Assembly (NCBI GenBank): GCA_021815695.1
Contig: JAKAZT010000004.1
Location: forward strand, 1 to 44,649
Reading direction: 5' to 3'
From: Pseudomonadota bacterium
Lineage (GTDB): Bacteria > Pseudomonadota > Gammaproteobacteria > Xanthomonadales > Rhodanobacteraceae
Length of the DNA stretch: 44,649 nt
The translations under genes were made by a program, and so were the position numbers. Under the pieces are notes generated by a model. It did no database searches. It was not told the origin of the DNA and saw only the letters and a list, made by a program, of their open reading frames with translations. Shown here one piece after another: positions 8,077-17,570 of this stretch. Each line of letters opens with the position of its first letter. The stretch's first letter is position 1.

Positions 8077-8963
8077 GCGCGCGCGACGACTTTCACCTCG
8101 ACCGCGCCCAGGTGCGCCGCGCCTTCGGTCGCGCCGCCCGGCACTACGAGCAGCACGACGCGTTGCAGCGCGAGGTCGGCGCGCGTCTGTGCGAACGCCT
8201 GCTGCTGCTGGATGCTGCGCCCGCGCGCGTGCTCGATGTCGGCGCCGGCACCGGTCTCGGCAGCGCTGCGCTGCGCAAGGCGTATCCGAAGGCCGAGGTC
8301 ATCGCGCTGGATCTGGCCCTGCCGATGCTGCGCGCCGCGCGCCGCCACGCCGGCTGGCGGCGGCCGTTCGCGCGCGTCTGCGCCGATGCGCAGGCGCTGC
8401 CGCTGCCCGACCGCGCGATCGACCTGCTGCATTCGAACCTGTGCATCCAGTGGATCGACGATCCGGCGCCGCTGTTCGCCGAGTTCGCGCGCGTGCTCCG
8501 GCCGGGCGGCCTGCTGCTGGTCTCGAGCTTCGGCCCCGACACGTTGAGCGAGCTGCGCGCCGCCTGGGCCGCGGCCGATGGCGTGCATGCGCATGTCAGC
8601 CGCTTTCTCGACATGCACGATCTCGGCGACGCCGCGCTGGCGGCCGGCCTGCGCGATCCGGTACTCGACGTCGAGCGCCTGACCCTGACCTATCCCGACG
8701 TGCCGGCACTGCTGCGCGAGCTGAAGGGCCTCGGCGCCACCAACGCCGATGCCGCGCGCGAGCGCGGGCTGACCGGCAAGGCGCGCTACCGGCGCATGCT
8801 CGACGCCTACGATGCGCAGCGCCCCGGCGGCCGCATCGCGTCCACCTGGGAGGTGGTCTACCTGCACGCGTTCGGCGCCCCCGAAGGCCAGCCGCAACGC
8901 TCGGTCGGCGGCGAGATCGCGACCTTCTCGGTGGCGCGCCTGCGCGGCTCGCGCCGCAGCTGA
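8073..8963 (+). CDS. bioC: malonyl-ACP O-methyltransferase BioC
   Basis: A SAM-dependent methyltransferase that methylates malonyl-ACP so that the fatty acid synthase can build the pimeloyl chain. Motif I is VLDVGAGTG at 53-61. Post-I (VIALDLALPML), HSNLCIQWIDDP and LRPGGLLLVSSFGPDTLSEL are typical of BioC. The 296-residue length is larger than E. coli BioC (251) because of a C-terminal extension. The ATG at 8073 overlaps the bioH stop by 4 bp. It is the last gene of the bioBFHC operon and ends 9 bp from a convergent gene. Confidence 0.94.
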   Translation: MSARDDFHLDRAQVRRAFGRAARHYEQHDALQREVGARLCERLLLLDAAPARVLDVGAGTGLGSAALRKAYPKAEVIALDLALPMLRAARRHAGWRRPFARVCADAQALPLPDRAIDLLHSNLCIQWIDDPAPLFAEFARVLRPGGLLLVSSFGPDTLSELRAAWAAADGVHAHVSRFLDMHDLGDAALAAGLRDPVLDVERLTLTYPDVPALLRELKGLGATNADAARERGLTGKARYRRMLDAYDAQRPGGRIASTWEVVYLHAFGAPEGQPQRSVGGEIATFSVARLRGSRRS

Positions 8964-8972
8964 AGCCGAGGC

Positions 8973-11111
8973 TCAGGGCACGCGCACCACCTGCAAGGCC
9001 GGCGCCGGAACCCGCGCGCGCGCAGCCGGGGTACCGCGCGCGGCACGCAGGCGCTCGGTGTATTCCGCGGCCGGCAGCGGCCGCGCGTAGAGAAATCCCT
9101 GCGCGACGTCGCAGCCGATCTCGCGCAGCCAGCGCGCCTGCGCTTCCGTCTCCACGCCCTCGGCGACGATCTTCAGGCGCAGCCGCCTGGCCAGGGCCAC
9201 GATCGCCTCGGTGATGTCGCGGTCGGCCTGGTTGACCAGCGCCGCGCGCACGAACGACTGATCGATCTTGATCGCCTCGATCGGCAGGTGGCGCAAATGA
9301 CTGAGACTGGAATAGCCGGTGCCGAAATCGTCGATCAGCAGGCCGCAGCCCAGCGCGACGATCGCGTGCAGGCGCGCCAGCGTGGCCTGCAGGTCACCCA
9401 TGGCGACGGACTCGGTGATCTCGAAACGCAGGCGATCGGCGGGAACCTGGTAAGCCTCCAGCTTGTCGCGCAGACCGTCGATGAAGCTGGCGTCGCGCAG
9501 CTCGTACAGCGACAGGTTGATCGCCACCGGCCCCGGATCCAGCCCCTCCGCCAGCCAGCCGCGCAGCTGCCCCAGGACCTGGTCGAGCATCGCCGCACCC
9601 AGCGCGCCGGCCAGGCCGTCGGCCTCGGCCAGCGGCACGAACACGGTCGGGGAGATCTGGCCGCGCTGCGGATGCACCCAGCGCGCCAGCGCCTCGGCCC
9701 CCACCAGTGCGCCGCTGCGCAGATCCCAGGTCGGCTGGAAATAGGCCTGCAGCACGCCGGTGCGGATCGCCTCGCGCAGCTCCAGCGTCAGTGTCAGACG
9801 CTCGCGGGCGTCGCGGTGCATGCCCTTCTCGAACAACCGGTAGCCGGCATCGCCCTGCTGGCGGGCCACCTGCAACGCGGCCTCGGCGTTGCGCAGCAGG
9901 GTTTCGGCGTCATCGCCGCCCGGACTGGAGACGGCGAGACCGATGCCGGGTTGCAGGCTGACCGGATAGCCCATCGCGCTCACCGGCTGGCGCATCACCG
10001 CCAGCACCTGGCGGCACAGGCGCTCCACCTCGCCGGGATCACGCACGTGGTCGATGACGATGGCGAACTCGTCGCCGTCCAGGCGCGCGACCATGCCCGC
10101 TTCCGGGGCCAGCGCGCGCAGCGATGTCGCGATCGCGCGCAGGGCCTGATCGCCGGCCTCGTGACCCAGCCAGTCGTTGACCATCTTGAAGCCCTTGAGC
10201 TCCAGCACCATCAGGGCGGTCTTGCGGCGCTGGAGTTCGGCGTCGGCCAGCGAGCGCTGCAGACGCTCCAGCAACAGCACGCGATTGGGCAGGCCGGTCA
10301 GGTCGTCGTGATACATGCGCTCGATCAGCATTTCGCGCGTGCGCGTCAGCGCCTGGTCACGGTGCTGCACACCAGCCTCGACGCGCTCATGCAGCCACGC
10401 CGCCGCCAGCACACCGAGCAGCATCAGCAGCGCCGCGGCGGCGATGCCGGTCGCCAGTGCCACGCCGTGCAGGACACTGCCGGCTGACAGGCACAGCGCA
10501 CCGGCGGCGAAGCCGGCGGCGCTCATGCCGAGATAATGCGTTCCGGCCACCGCCGCGCCCATCAGCAGCGCGGCGCCCCACTGGCGCAACCGCCGCGACG
10601 CCGGTCGCGATGCTTCCGCGACGCGCAGGGCGACCCACAACGCGGCCGTTGCGCCGAGCACGGCGAACAGCAGCGACAGCACCACCCGCCCCGGCTGCCA
10701 GACGATCGCCGGCTGCATGTGCATCGCCGCCATGCCGGCGTAGTGCATGCCGCCGACCCCGGCACCCAGGATCGTGCCGGCCAGCGGCAGGCGGCCGCGG
10801 AAGGCAGGGCCCCGCGCCAGCAGGCCCATCGCGCCGCCGGAAGCGACGATGATCGGCAGCATCGACAGCACGGTGGGGACGACGTCGAAGCCCAGCGGGG
10901 TGCCGAGGTGCAAGGCGAGCATGCCGACGAAGTGCATGGCCCAGACGCCCCAGCCCATCGCCAGGGCACCGGCCAGCCACCAGACGCGCAACGTCCATCC
11001 CCGGCTGCGGGCGAGGCGTCCGGTGACGCTGAAGGACACATAGGAAGCGACCACCGCGATCGCCACGGACAGCCCCACCAGCCACGGGTTGTAATTCGGG
11101 ATCAGCACCAT
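8973..11111 (-). CDS. MHYT-GGDEF-EAL c-di-GMP phosphodiesterase
   Basis: A 712-residue inner-membrane signalling protein. The N-terminal seven-helix MHYT sensor (residues about 5-240) carries AMHFVGM, GGMHYAGM and AGTHYLGM, motifs proposed to bind copper and sense O2, CO or NO. The GGDEF domain (about 260-425) is degenerate: the signature reads DGDEF (345-349), and the usual metal-binding DLDGFK reads ELKGFK, so cyclase activity is doubtful. The EAL domain looks complete: EALARW (473-478), NLSLYEL, FEITES, DDFGTGYSS, IKIDQSF, AEGVET and QGFLYARPLP. Net c-di-GMP hydrolysis is the likely output. The ATG at 11111 (GGAG just upstream, close to helix 1) is preferred over 11180. Confidence 0.9.
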   Translation of the reverse strand: MVLIPNYNPWLVGLSVAIAVVASYVSFSVTGRLARSRGWTLRVWWLAGALAMGWGVWAMHFVGMLALHLGTPLGFDVVPTVLSMLPIIVASGGAMGLLARGPAFRGRLPLAGTILGAGVGGMHYAGMAAMHMQPAIVWQPGRVVLSLLFAVLGATAALWVALRVAEASRPASRRLRQWGAALLMGAAVAGTHYLGMSAAGFAAGALCLSAGSVLHGVALATGIAAAALLMLLGVLAAAWLHERVEAGVQHRDQALTRTREMLIERMYHDDLTGLPNRVLLLERLQRSLADAELQRRKTALMVLELKGFKMVNDWLGHEAGDQALRAIATSLRALAPEAGMVARLDGDEFAIVIDHVRDPGEVERLCRQVLAVMRQPVSAMGYPVSLQPGIGLAVSSPGGDDAETLLRNAEAALQVARQQGDAGYRLFEKGMHRDARERLTLTLELREAIRTGVLQAYFQPTWDLRSGALVGAEALARWVHPQRGQISPTVFVPLAEADGLAGALGAAMLDQVLGQLRGWLAEGLDPGPVAINLSLYELRDASFIDGLRDKLEAYQVPADRLRFEITESVAMGDLQATLARLHAIVALGCGLLIDDFGTGYSSLSHLRHLPIEAIKIDQSFVRAALVNQADRDITEAIVALARRLRLKIVAEGVETEAQARWLREIGCDVAQGFLYARPLPAAEYTERLRAARGTPAARARVPAPALQVVRVP

Positions 11112-11286
11112 CGCACTCCGCAGCCGGATTCGCGGCGCCCCGTGGCGCGCCGACATCCCGTTCCAGCAAGCAATCTCCATGCCTGATCCGTGAACTGCAT
11201 CACGCTTGTATCCGGGGCCCGCGCGCGCCTACCCTGCCGCCAGCCGTCGCGGGGGCGCCGGCGTCACCACCTCCGGGGGGAAAGCC

Positions 11287-11646
11287 ATGGACAGCAACAG
11301 CACCGCGATCCGCGATCTCAGTCAGCCGCTCGCCGCCGGCAAGGGCTGGATCAAGTTCGTAGGCATCGTCAACATCGTCATGGGGGCGCTGACCGCGCTC
11401 AGCATCATCGGCATCCTGTGGGCATGGATCCCGATCTGGATCGGTGTGCTGCTGATGCAGGCCGGCGGCGCCATCGAACGCGCACAGATGACCGGCGACG
11501 AGAGCGCGCTGCGTCAGTCGCTGGACAAGCTGCGGGTGTATTTCGTCATCCAGGGCGTATTGATCATCGTCAGCCTGGTGCTGATGGCGCTGTTCATGCT
11601 GTTTTTCTTCGGCGCCATGATGGCGGCCATCGGCCACCGGTTCTGA
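11287..11646 (+). CDS. small membrane protein, DUF5362-like
   Basis: A 119-residue protein with two to three hydrophobic segments (about 28-58 and 82-115) around a short polar helix (ERAQMTGDESALRQSLDKLR). It has no signal peptide and no catalytic motif. The overall plan resembles DUF5362-type proteins of unknown function, but that assignment is tentative. The ATG at 11287 is preferred over an upstream frame opening because a G-rich stretch (TCCGGGGGGAAAG) precedes it and the upstream residues look random. It is divergent from the c-di-GMP gene, and the next gene is 94 bp downstream on the same strand. Confidence 0.65.
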   Translation: MDSNSTAIRDLSQPLAAGKGWIKFVGIVNIVMGALTALSIIGILWAWIPIWIGVLLMQAGGAIERAQMTGDESALRQSLDKLRVYFVIQGVLIIVSLVLMALFMLFFFGAMMAAIGHRF

Positions 11647-11740
11647 AGCCGTCGGCGACGCGGCCCGATCGCAGGGCCGGGCCGCGCGCGATCGCGGCCA
11701 CGCGCCCGGCGACAGTGATGCTTGCGCAGCGGGCCGCCGG

Positions 11741-12661
11741 ATGAGCACCCCGGCCCCGGCCACACCCCCCGCACCCGCTGCCCGTCGCGGCGCCTTGCTG
11801 GCGCTGGTCGCGCTGACCCTGATCTGGAGCTACAACTGGATCGTGATGAAGCAGGCGCTGGCCTACGCCGGTCCGTTCACGTTCTCGGCGCTGCGCTACG
11901 TCGGTGGCACCACGGTGCTGTTCGCGCTGCTGGCGCTGAAGCGCGAATCGCTGGCGCCGCCACCGTGGCGGCCGACGCTCGCGATCGGCCTGGCCCAGAC
12001 CACCGGCTTCCAGGCGCTGGTGCAGTGGGCGCTGGTGCACGGCGGCGCCGGCAAGACCGCGCTGCTGGCCTACACCATGCCGTTCTGGACGGTGCTGCTG
12101 GCCTGGCTGCTGCTGCGCAACCGCCCGCGCCGCGCGCAGTGGATCAGCATCGCGCTGGCCGCGCTCGGCCTGCTGCTGGTGCTGGAACCCTGGCGCGGCG
12201 TCGGCGACTTCGGCAGTGCCGCGCTGGCGATCGCCGGCGGCCTGGCCTGGGCGATCGGCACGGTGCTGGCCAAGCGCGTGTTCGATCGCCACGCGATTTC
12301 GGCGCTGCGCCTGACCGCGTGGCAGATGCTGGCCGGCACCGTGGCGCTGGTGGTGCTGGCGCTGGTCATCCCCGAACGCGCCGTGGCGTGGACGCCGGAC
12401 CTGCTGGCCGCGCTCGCCTACAACGTGCTGCTCGCCTCCGGCATCGGCTGGGCGCTGTGGCTGACCGTGGTGCAGCGGCTGCCGGCGGCGATCGCCGGGC
12501 TGACCAGTCTGGCGATCCCGGTCGCCGGCGTGCTGTTTGCCTGGGCGCTGCTCGGCGAGCGCCCCGATGCCGCCGAGACCGCCGGCATCGCGCTGATTGC
12601 GCTGGCGCTGCTGACCCTGTTGCGGGCGCGGCGCACGGATCAGTCGCCGGCATCCACCTGA
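11741..12661 (+). CDS. EamA/DMT family transporter
   Basis: A 306-residue inner-membrane protein with about ten predicted helices in two EamA repeats (roughly 17-140 and 155-295). Family hallmarks include IWSYNWIVMKQAL near the start, RYVGGTTVL, a conserved helix pair with LAYTMPFWTVLLAWLLL, and LTSLAIPVAGVLFAWALLGERP near the end. Drug/metabolite transporters of this type export amino acids, metabolites or drugs; the substrate cannot be read from sequence. The short Pro/Ala N-terminus is cytosolic. It faces ctaG convergently with a 119-bp gap in which I see no clear terminator. Confidence 0.85.
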   Translation: MSTPAPATPPAPAARRGALLALVALTLIWSYNWIVMKQALAYAGPFTFSALRYVGGTTVLFALLALKRESLAPPPWRPTLAIGLAQTTGFQALVQWALVHGGAGKTALLAYTMPFWTVLLAWLLLRNRPRRAQWISIALAALGLLLVLEPWRGVGDFGSAALAIAGGLAWAIGTVLAKRVFDRHAISALRLTAWQMLAGTVALVVLALVIPERAVAWTPDLLAALAYNVLLASGIGWALWLTVVQRLPAAIAGLTSLAIPVAGVLFAWALLGERPDAAETAGIALIALALLTLLRARRTDQSPAST

Positions 12662-12780
12662 AACACCAGCTCGGCAAAGGCATCCGGACGGACCGGAACG
12701 TTGCGCTGCAGTCGCCGCAGTTGCCAACGCTGCCGCGCCGCCCGCTGCCATGTGCCGGACGCCCGCGCTCCGACGTGCGC

Positions 12781-13626
12781 TCAGCCGGCGCGCCGTGCAG
12801 CGGTGCTGCGCGCCGGCACGCGGCGGCCGCGCGCGTGCTGCGACAGCCGCATCCAGATGCGCAGCGCCAGCAGGGCACCGACGGTCTCGATGGCCGATGC
12901 GGGCACCCAGGTGATCAGGCCGCCAAGCTGCTGGTCGGCCAGCACGTTCATGTCCAGCGCGCGCCCGCAGATCGAGAAAATGGGATACAGGTCGGTCCTG
13001 CTGAAGGTGATGATGGCGCCGACCAGGATCTGCGGCGTCATGCTCAGCGCCGGCGACAGCACGCGCAGGCCCGGCGCCATGCGTGCGGGAGGCCGGCGCC
13101 GATGATCGACCACCAGGCCCCAGTAGATCAGCCCGCTGGCCAGCATGCTCCAGTTCATCAGCATGTACAGACGCCAGTCGAGCATGGCCAGCGTCATCAC
13201 GCGCGGAATCAGCCACACCAGCACCAGCGCGATGAAGCTCAGCGTGGCCAGCAGCGGGTTGAACAACACGGCGCTGATCGCGCGCCAGGGCGCCGAACGC
13301 GCCAGCGGCCGCAGCGCGCGCGCGCGCCAGCGCAGCGGCAGGCCCGCGCGCAGCACGCCCAGCGGATAGCTGACCATGATCAGCAGCGGAGCCAGGTGAT
13401 GCAGCAGCACCTGCTGGATGCGGTCGATGAAGAACTGGTGCTGGGCGTAGTAGTCGAAACGGGTCAACAGCGCGGCATAGATCAGCGCCATGCCCAGCCA
13501 GAATCCGAGCTGGCGCGCCAGGCTCACACCGAGCCGCCGTGCGCCGCGCAGATACAGCAGTGCGCCCGTCGCAAGCACGACGAGCAGGACCGGAGAGAAC
13601 TCCCACGGGGTCAGCCATAGCAGCAT
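12781..13626 (-). CDS. CtaG-like cytochrome c oxidase assembly protein
   Basis: A 281-residue polytopic membrane protein of the caa3_CtaG type (not the Cox11 type), implicated in assembly of, or copper delivery to, haem-copper oxidases. About seven helices are visible. The paired histidines in QQVLLHHLAPLLIM and the MNWSMLASGLIYW and TDLYPIFSICGR stretches are characteristic. The ATG at 13626 is preceded by GGCGGAAGC. It lies 11 bp downstream of the PLP dehydratase gene on the same strand, so the two are probably co-transcribed although functionally unrelated. No oxidase subunit genes are in the window. Confidence 0.75.
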   Translation of the reverse strand: MLLWLTPWEFSPVLLVVLATGALLYLRGARRLGVSLARQLGFWLGMALIYAALLTRFDYYAQHQFFIDRIQQVLLHHLAPLLIMVSYPLGVLRAGLPLRWRARALRPLARSAPWRAISAVLFNPLLATLSFIALVLVWLIPRVMTLAMLDWRLYMLMNWSMLASGLIYWGLVVDHRRRPPARMAPGLRVLSPALSMTPQILVGAIITFSRTDLYPIFSICGRALDMNVLADQQLGGLITWVPASAIETVGALLALRIWMRLSQHARGRRVPARSTAARRAG

Positions 13627-13637
13627 GCTTCCGCCTG

Positions 13638-14621
13638 TCACGCGGCACTTCCCGTCGCGCCGCAGCGCGCGCAGAAGGCGATGGCATCGAGATCGACGTT
13701 GCCGCCGCTGAGGATCAGGCCGACGCGGCGGCCGGCGAAACGCTCGCGATGGCGCAGCACCGCGGCCAGCACGGTGGCGCTCGAGGGTTCGACGACCTGT
13801 TTGAGATCGGCCCACAGCCGGCGCATCGCGGCCAGCGTCTCGCTGTCGCTGACCGGCAGCACTTCGACCCGATGCGCGCGCAGCAGGTCGAAGTTGGGAG
13901 CGCCGATGGCGGCACGCAAGCCGTCGCAGATCGTGTCGGGCACCACGTCGGTGACGCGTTCGCCGCGCCGCAGCGACAGCCAGGCGTCGGCTGCGCCCTC
14001 CGGTTCGGCCGCATAAACGTCCATTCGCGGGTTCCATGCGTGCGCGGCGATCGCGCTGCCGGCGGCCAGGCCGCCGCCGCCGATCGGCACCACCAGCGCA
14101 TCGAGATCGGCGACCTGCGCCAGCAGTTCCAGCGCGGCGGTGCCCTGGCCGGCGATCACCCGCGGATCGGCATAGGGATGCACCAGGGTCGCGCCGGTGC
14201 GTGCCTGCACCGCGGCGGCGGCGGCCTCGCGCGCGGCCAGCGTCGGCGCGCAACGATGGATGGTGGCACCGGATGCCTCGATCGCGGCAACCTTGGTGCG
14301 CACCGCGCCCTCGGGCACGACGACGTGCGCCGGAATGCCGCGACTGCGCGCGGCCAGCGCCAGCGCGTTGCCGTGATTGCCGGACGAATGCGTGACCACG
14401 CCGCGCGCCGCGGTCGCTTCGTCCAGGGCCCAGACCGCATTGAGCGCGCCGCGCAGCTTGAAGGCGCCGCCGCGTTGCAGGTGCTCGGCCTTGAAATGCA
14501 GCGTCGCGCCGGCGGCGGCGTCCAGTACTTCACTGTCGAGCACCGGCGTCACCCGCGCTTGCGCGCCGATGCGCGCGGCGGCGGCGCGGAGGTCGTCGAG
14601 TGTCAGGTCGAGGGGCTGCAT
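13638..14621 (-). CDS. PLP-dependent threonine/serine dehydratase
   Basis: A 327-residue fold-type II PLP enzyme. The Schiff-base lysine is Lys55 in GGAFKLRGA. SSGNHG at 79-84 and GGGGLAAG at 181-188 bind the substrate and the cofactor phosphate, and LSGGNVDLD lies near the end. There is no regulatory ACT domain, which fits catabolic threonine/serine dehydratase, serine racemase or hydroxyaspartate dehydratase; sequence alone does not decide. The ATG at 14621 matches the family start; the ribosome binding site is weak. It is divergent from pepN with a 104-bp shared upstream region and is followed closely by the ctaG-like gene. Confidence 0.85.
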   Translation of the reverse strand: MQPLDLTLDDLRAAAARIGAQARVTPVLDSEVLDAAAGATLHFKAEHLQRGGAFKLRGALNAVWALDEATAARGVVTHSSGNHGNALALAARSRGIPAHVVVPEGAVRTKVAAIEASGATIHRCAPTLAAREAAAAAVQARTGATLVHPYADPRVIAGQGTAALELLAQVADLDALVVPIGGGGLAAGSAIAAHAWNPRMDVYAAEPEGAADAWLSLRRGERVTDVVPDTICDGLRAAIGAPNFDLLRAHRVEVLPVSDSETLAAMRRLWADLKQVVEPSSATVLAAVLRHRERFAGRRVGLILSGGNVDLDAIAFCARCGATGSAA

Positions 14622-14689
14622 CGCGGCATCCGGGGATTTGCTCAGGCGCAATTTAAGGCCCAGATTACACGCGCGCTGCCTGGCCTCAC

Positions 14690-14695
14690 TACAAT
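14690..14695 (+). promoter_or_regulatory. -10 box of the pepN promoter
   Basis: TACAAT lies 30 bp upstream of the pepN ATG in the divergent pepN/dehydratase gap. The same hexamer occurs upstream of rep (23073-23078). No strong -35 is visible at standard spacing; TTACAC at 14665-14670 would need a 19-bp spacer. Confidence 0.45.
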
Positions 14696-14725
14696 CGGCG
14701 GTTCCCCTGCGTTCGTTGAGCTCCC

Positions 14726-17389
14726 ATGTCCCTGCCTGATTCCGCTGCCAGTGCCACACCGCGCCCGGTGCGACTGGCCGATTACCGTGCGCCCGCCTGG
14801 CGCGTGACCAGCGTCGATCTCGACTTCGATCTCGGCATCGACAGCACCGAGGTGGCGGCACGGCTGACCCTGGCGCGCGACCCGGCGCAGGACCTGCCGC
14901 TGACGCTGGATGGCGAGGCGCTGGAGCTGCTGTCGCTCCGCCTCGACGGCCGCGATCTCGACGCTGGCGACTACCAGCTCGGTGCCGACGGCCTCAGCGT
15001 GCCGGCGGCGCGCGACGGCAGCGTGCTGGAGACGCGCGTGCGCATCCGCCCCGCGACCAACAGCGCCTTCGAGGGCCTGTATCTGTCGGGCAGTGCCGCG
15101 TCGGGCTTCCTGCTGACCCAGTGCGAAGCGGAAGGCTTCCGCCGCATCACCTATTTCATCGATCGCCCCGACGTGCTGGCGCGCTACTCGGTGACGCTGC
15201 GCGCCGAGCGCGCGCGCTTTCCGGTCCTGCTGGCCGGCGGCAACACCGACGGCCACGGCGAGCTGGCGGATGGCCGCCACTGGGCGCGCTTCGTCGATCC
15301 GCATCCGAAACCGAGCTACCTGTTCGCGCTGGTGGCAGGGCGTCTCGAATCGATCGAAACGTCCGTCACCGTCGCCGATGGTCGCAGCGTGCGGCTGGTG
15401 CTGTGGGCCGAGCCGGACGCGATCGCGCGCTGCGATTTCGCGCTGGCCGCGCTGGAGCGTGCGTTGCGCTGGGACGAACAGGCCTACGGCCGCGTCTGCG
15501 ATCTCGACGTGTTCCATGTCGTCGCCACCCACGACTTCAACATGGGCGCGATGGAGAACAAGGGCCTCAACATCTTCAACGCCAAGTACCTGCTGACCGA
15601 CCCCGACAGCACGACCGACGACGAGTACCGCGCGGTCGAGGCGGTGATCGGCCACGAGTATTTCCACAACTGGAGCGGCAACCGCGTCACCTGCCGCGAC
15701 TGGTTCCAGCTGTCGCTCAAGGAAGGCTTCACGGTGTTCCGCGAGCAGCAGTTCTCGGCGGCGATGCATTCGCCGGACCTCAAGCGCATCGAGGACGTGG
15801 CGATGCTGCGGCGCGTGCAGTTTCCCGAGGATGCCGGCCCGCTGGCGCATCCGGTGCGCCCCGCGCAATACCGCGAGATCAACAACTTCTACACCGCGAC
15901 GGTGTACGAGAAGGGCGCCGAGCTGATCCGCATGCTGGCCGAACGGCTGGGCGCGGCAGCATTCCGCCGCGGCGCCGACCTGTACTTCGCGCGCCACGAC
16001 GGCAGCGCCGCCACCCTCGAGGACCTGCTGGCCGCGCTGGGCGAAGCCGCGGGCACCGACCTGACGCCATATCTGGCCTGGTACGCGCAGGCCGGCACGC
16101 CGCGGCTGAGCGCACGCGGCGAGCATGACCCGGCGACCCGACGCTACGTGCTGCGACTGGCGCAGCGCACCCCGGCGACCCCCGGGCGACCGGACCCGTC
16201 ACCGCTGCCGCTGCCGGTCAAGCTGGCGCTGTTCGACCGCGAAGGCCGCGCGCTGCCGCTGCGGCTGGCCGGCGAAGCCGTCGCGCAGGGCCACGAGCGC
16301 GTGCTCGAACTGCGCGACGCCGCCGCCGAATTCGTGTTCGAGGACATCGCGCAGGCGCCGGTGCCCTCGCTGCTGCGCGGATTGTCGGCGCCGGCGATCC
16401 TCGAGGCCGACGCCGCACCCGACGACCTCGCCCTGCTGCTGCGCCACGACGCCGACGGCTACAACCGCTGGGAGGCCAGTCAGCAGCTGGCGACGCGCGC
16501 CTTCCTGGCCGTGCACGCCGGGCAGGCGCGGAATCCCGCGCTGGCGGCGTGGACACACAGCCTGGCGGAGCTGACCACCGCACCCGCGGATGACCTCGCC
16601 CTGCTGGCCGAGCTGCTGACCCCGCCGGGCGAGATCGAGCTGGGCGAACGCGTCGAGACACTGCACCCGGATGCGGTGCGCGCCGCACGCATCGTCCTGG
16701 AACAGACACTCGCCGCGGCGCTGGGCAGCGCGGTCCTCGCGCGCCGCTACCGTGCGCTGCATGCCGCCGAGACCGGCGCGCAGGACGCCGCGGCACAGGC
16801 GCGGCGCCGCCTGAAGCGGCGTCTGCTCGAGCTTTGCGGCCATGCCGATGCCGATACCGGTCATGCACTGGCGGCCGCGCAATTCGAGCAGGCCAAGGGC
16901 ATGACCGACCGTCTCGGCGCTCTGACCTGCCTGCTGCAGTTCGGCGCACCGCAGGCGCAGGCCGCGCTGGATGCCTTCCGCCAGCGCCATGCCGGCAACG
17001 CGATCGCACTCGACAAATGGTTCGCGGTGCAGGCGCAGACGCCCGGGGAAAGCGCCCTCGCCCGCGTCGAGGCGCTGACCGCGGACGCTGCATTCACCCT
17101 GCGCAATCCCAATCGCGTGCATGCGCTGATCGGAAGCTATGCGCGCGGCAATCGCAGCGGTTTCCACCGTGCCGACGGCGCCGGCTATCGCTTCCTGACC
17201 GCGCGTCTGCTGGAACTGGATGCGCTCAACCCGCAAACCGCCGCGCGCATGGCCACCGCGTTCAACGGCTGGCAGCGGCTGGAAGCGATCCGGCGCGAGC
17301 AGGCGCGGCGCGCGCTGGCCGCACTGGCCGCGCAGGCACCGCTGTCACGCGACCTCGCCGACATCCTCGGCCGCGCGCTGGCGAGCTGA
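14726..17389 (+). CDS. pepN: aminopeptidase N (M1 family)
   Basis: A cytoplasmic zinc metallopeptidase that removes N-terminal residues from peptides, the major broad-specificity aminopeptidase in gammaproteobacteria. The GAMEN exopeptidase motif is at 274-278. The zinc site is HEYFH at 310-314 (His310, His314, catalytic Glu311), with the third ligand Glu333 in LKEGF. HEYFHNWSGNRVTC followed by RDWFQLSLKEGFTVFREQQF is the E. coli PepN signature and separates it from other M1 enzymes. The length is 887 residues (E. coli 870), with the usual C-terminal helical domain. No signal peptide. It is transcribed from its own TACAAT promoter. Confidence 0.97.
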   Translation: MSLPDSAASATPRPVRLADYRAPAWRVTSVDLDFDLGIDSTEVAARLTLARDPAQDLPLTLDGEALELLSLRLDGRDLDAGDYQLGADGLSVPAARDGSVLETRVRIRPATNSAFEGLYLSGSAASGFLLTQCEAEGFRRITYFIDRPDVLARYSVTLRAERARFPVLLAGGNTDGHGELADGRHWARFVDPHPKPSYLFALVAGRLESIETSVTVADGRSVRLVLWAEPDAIARCDFALAALERALRWDEQAYGRVCDLDVFHVVATHDFNMGAMENKGLNIFNAKYLLTDPDSTTDDEYRAVEAVIGHEYFHNWSGNRVTCRDWFQLSLKEGFTVFREQQFSAAMHSPDLKRIEDVAMLRRVQFPEDAGPLAHPVRPAQYREINNFYTATVYEKGAELIRMLAERLGAAAFRRGADLYFARHDGSAATLEDLLAALGEAAGTDLTPYLAWYAQAGTPRLSARGEHDPATRRYVLRLAQRTPATPGRPDPSPLPLPVKLALFDREGRALPLRLAGEAVAQGHERVLELRDAAAEFVFEDIAQAPVPSLLRGLSAPAILEADAAPDDLALLLRHDADGYNRWEASQQLATRAFLAVHAGQARNPALAAWTHSLAELTTAPADDLALLAELLTPPGEIELGERVETLHPDAVRAARIVLEQTLAAALGSAVLARRYRALHAAETGAQDAAAQARRRLKRRLLELCGHADADTGHALAAAQFEQAKGMTDRLGALTCLLQFGAPQAQAALDAFRQRHAGNAIALDKWFAVQAQTPGESALARVEALTADAAFTLRNPNRVHALIGSYARGNRSGFHRADGAGYRFLTARLLELDALNPQTAARMATAFNGWQRLEAIRREQARRALAALAAQAPLSRDLADILGRALAS

Positions 17390-17440
17390 CCCGGCGCGGC
17401 GACAACGCGGCAATTCCTGACCTCGAAAGTTACAAAAAGT

Positions 17441-17470
17441 GAACCCCGCAACCGGTCGGTGGCGGGGTTC
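17441..17470 (-). terminator. Rho-independent terminator of the 63-codon gene
   Basis: A 9-bp perfect stem (GAACCCCGC at 17441-17449 with GCGGGGTTC at 17462-17470) around a 12-nt loop. Read leftward it is followed by ACTTTTTGTAA, a T-tract. The orientation fits the small leftward gene at 17571-17762. On the plus strand no T-tract follows, so pepN is less likely to use it. Confidence 0.7.
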
Positions 17471-17570
17471 GATCAGGGACGCATCGGATCATCCCGTACC
17501 GATGCGCAAACAGGTCTTCCGTGACCCGCGGGAGCCCTGCCTGGAAGGGCCCCGGTGAATGCTCGATCGA

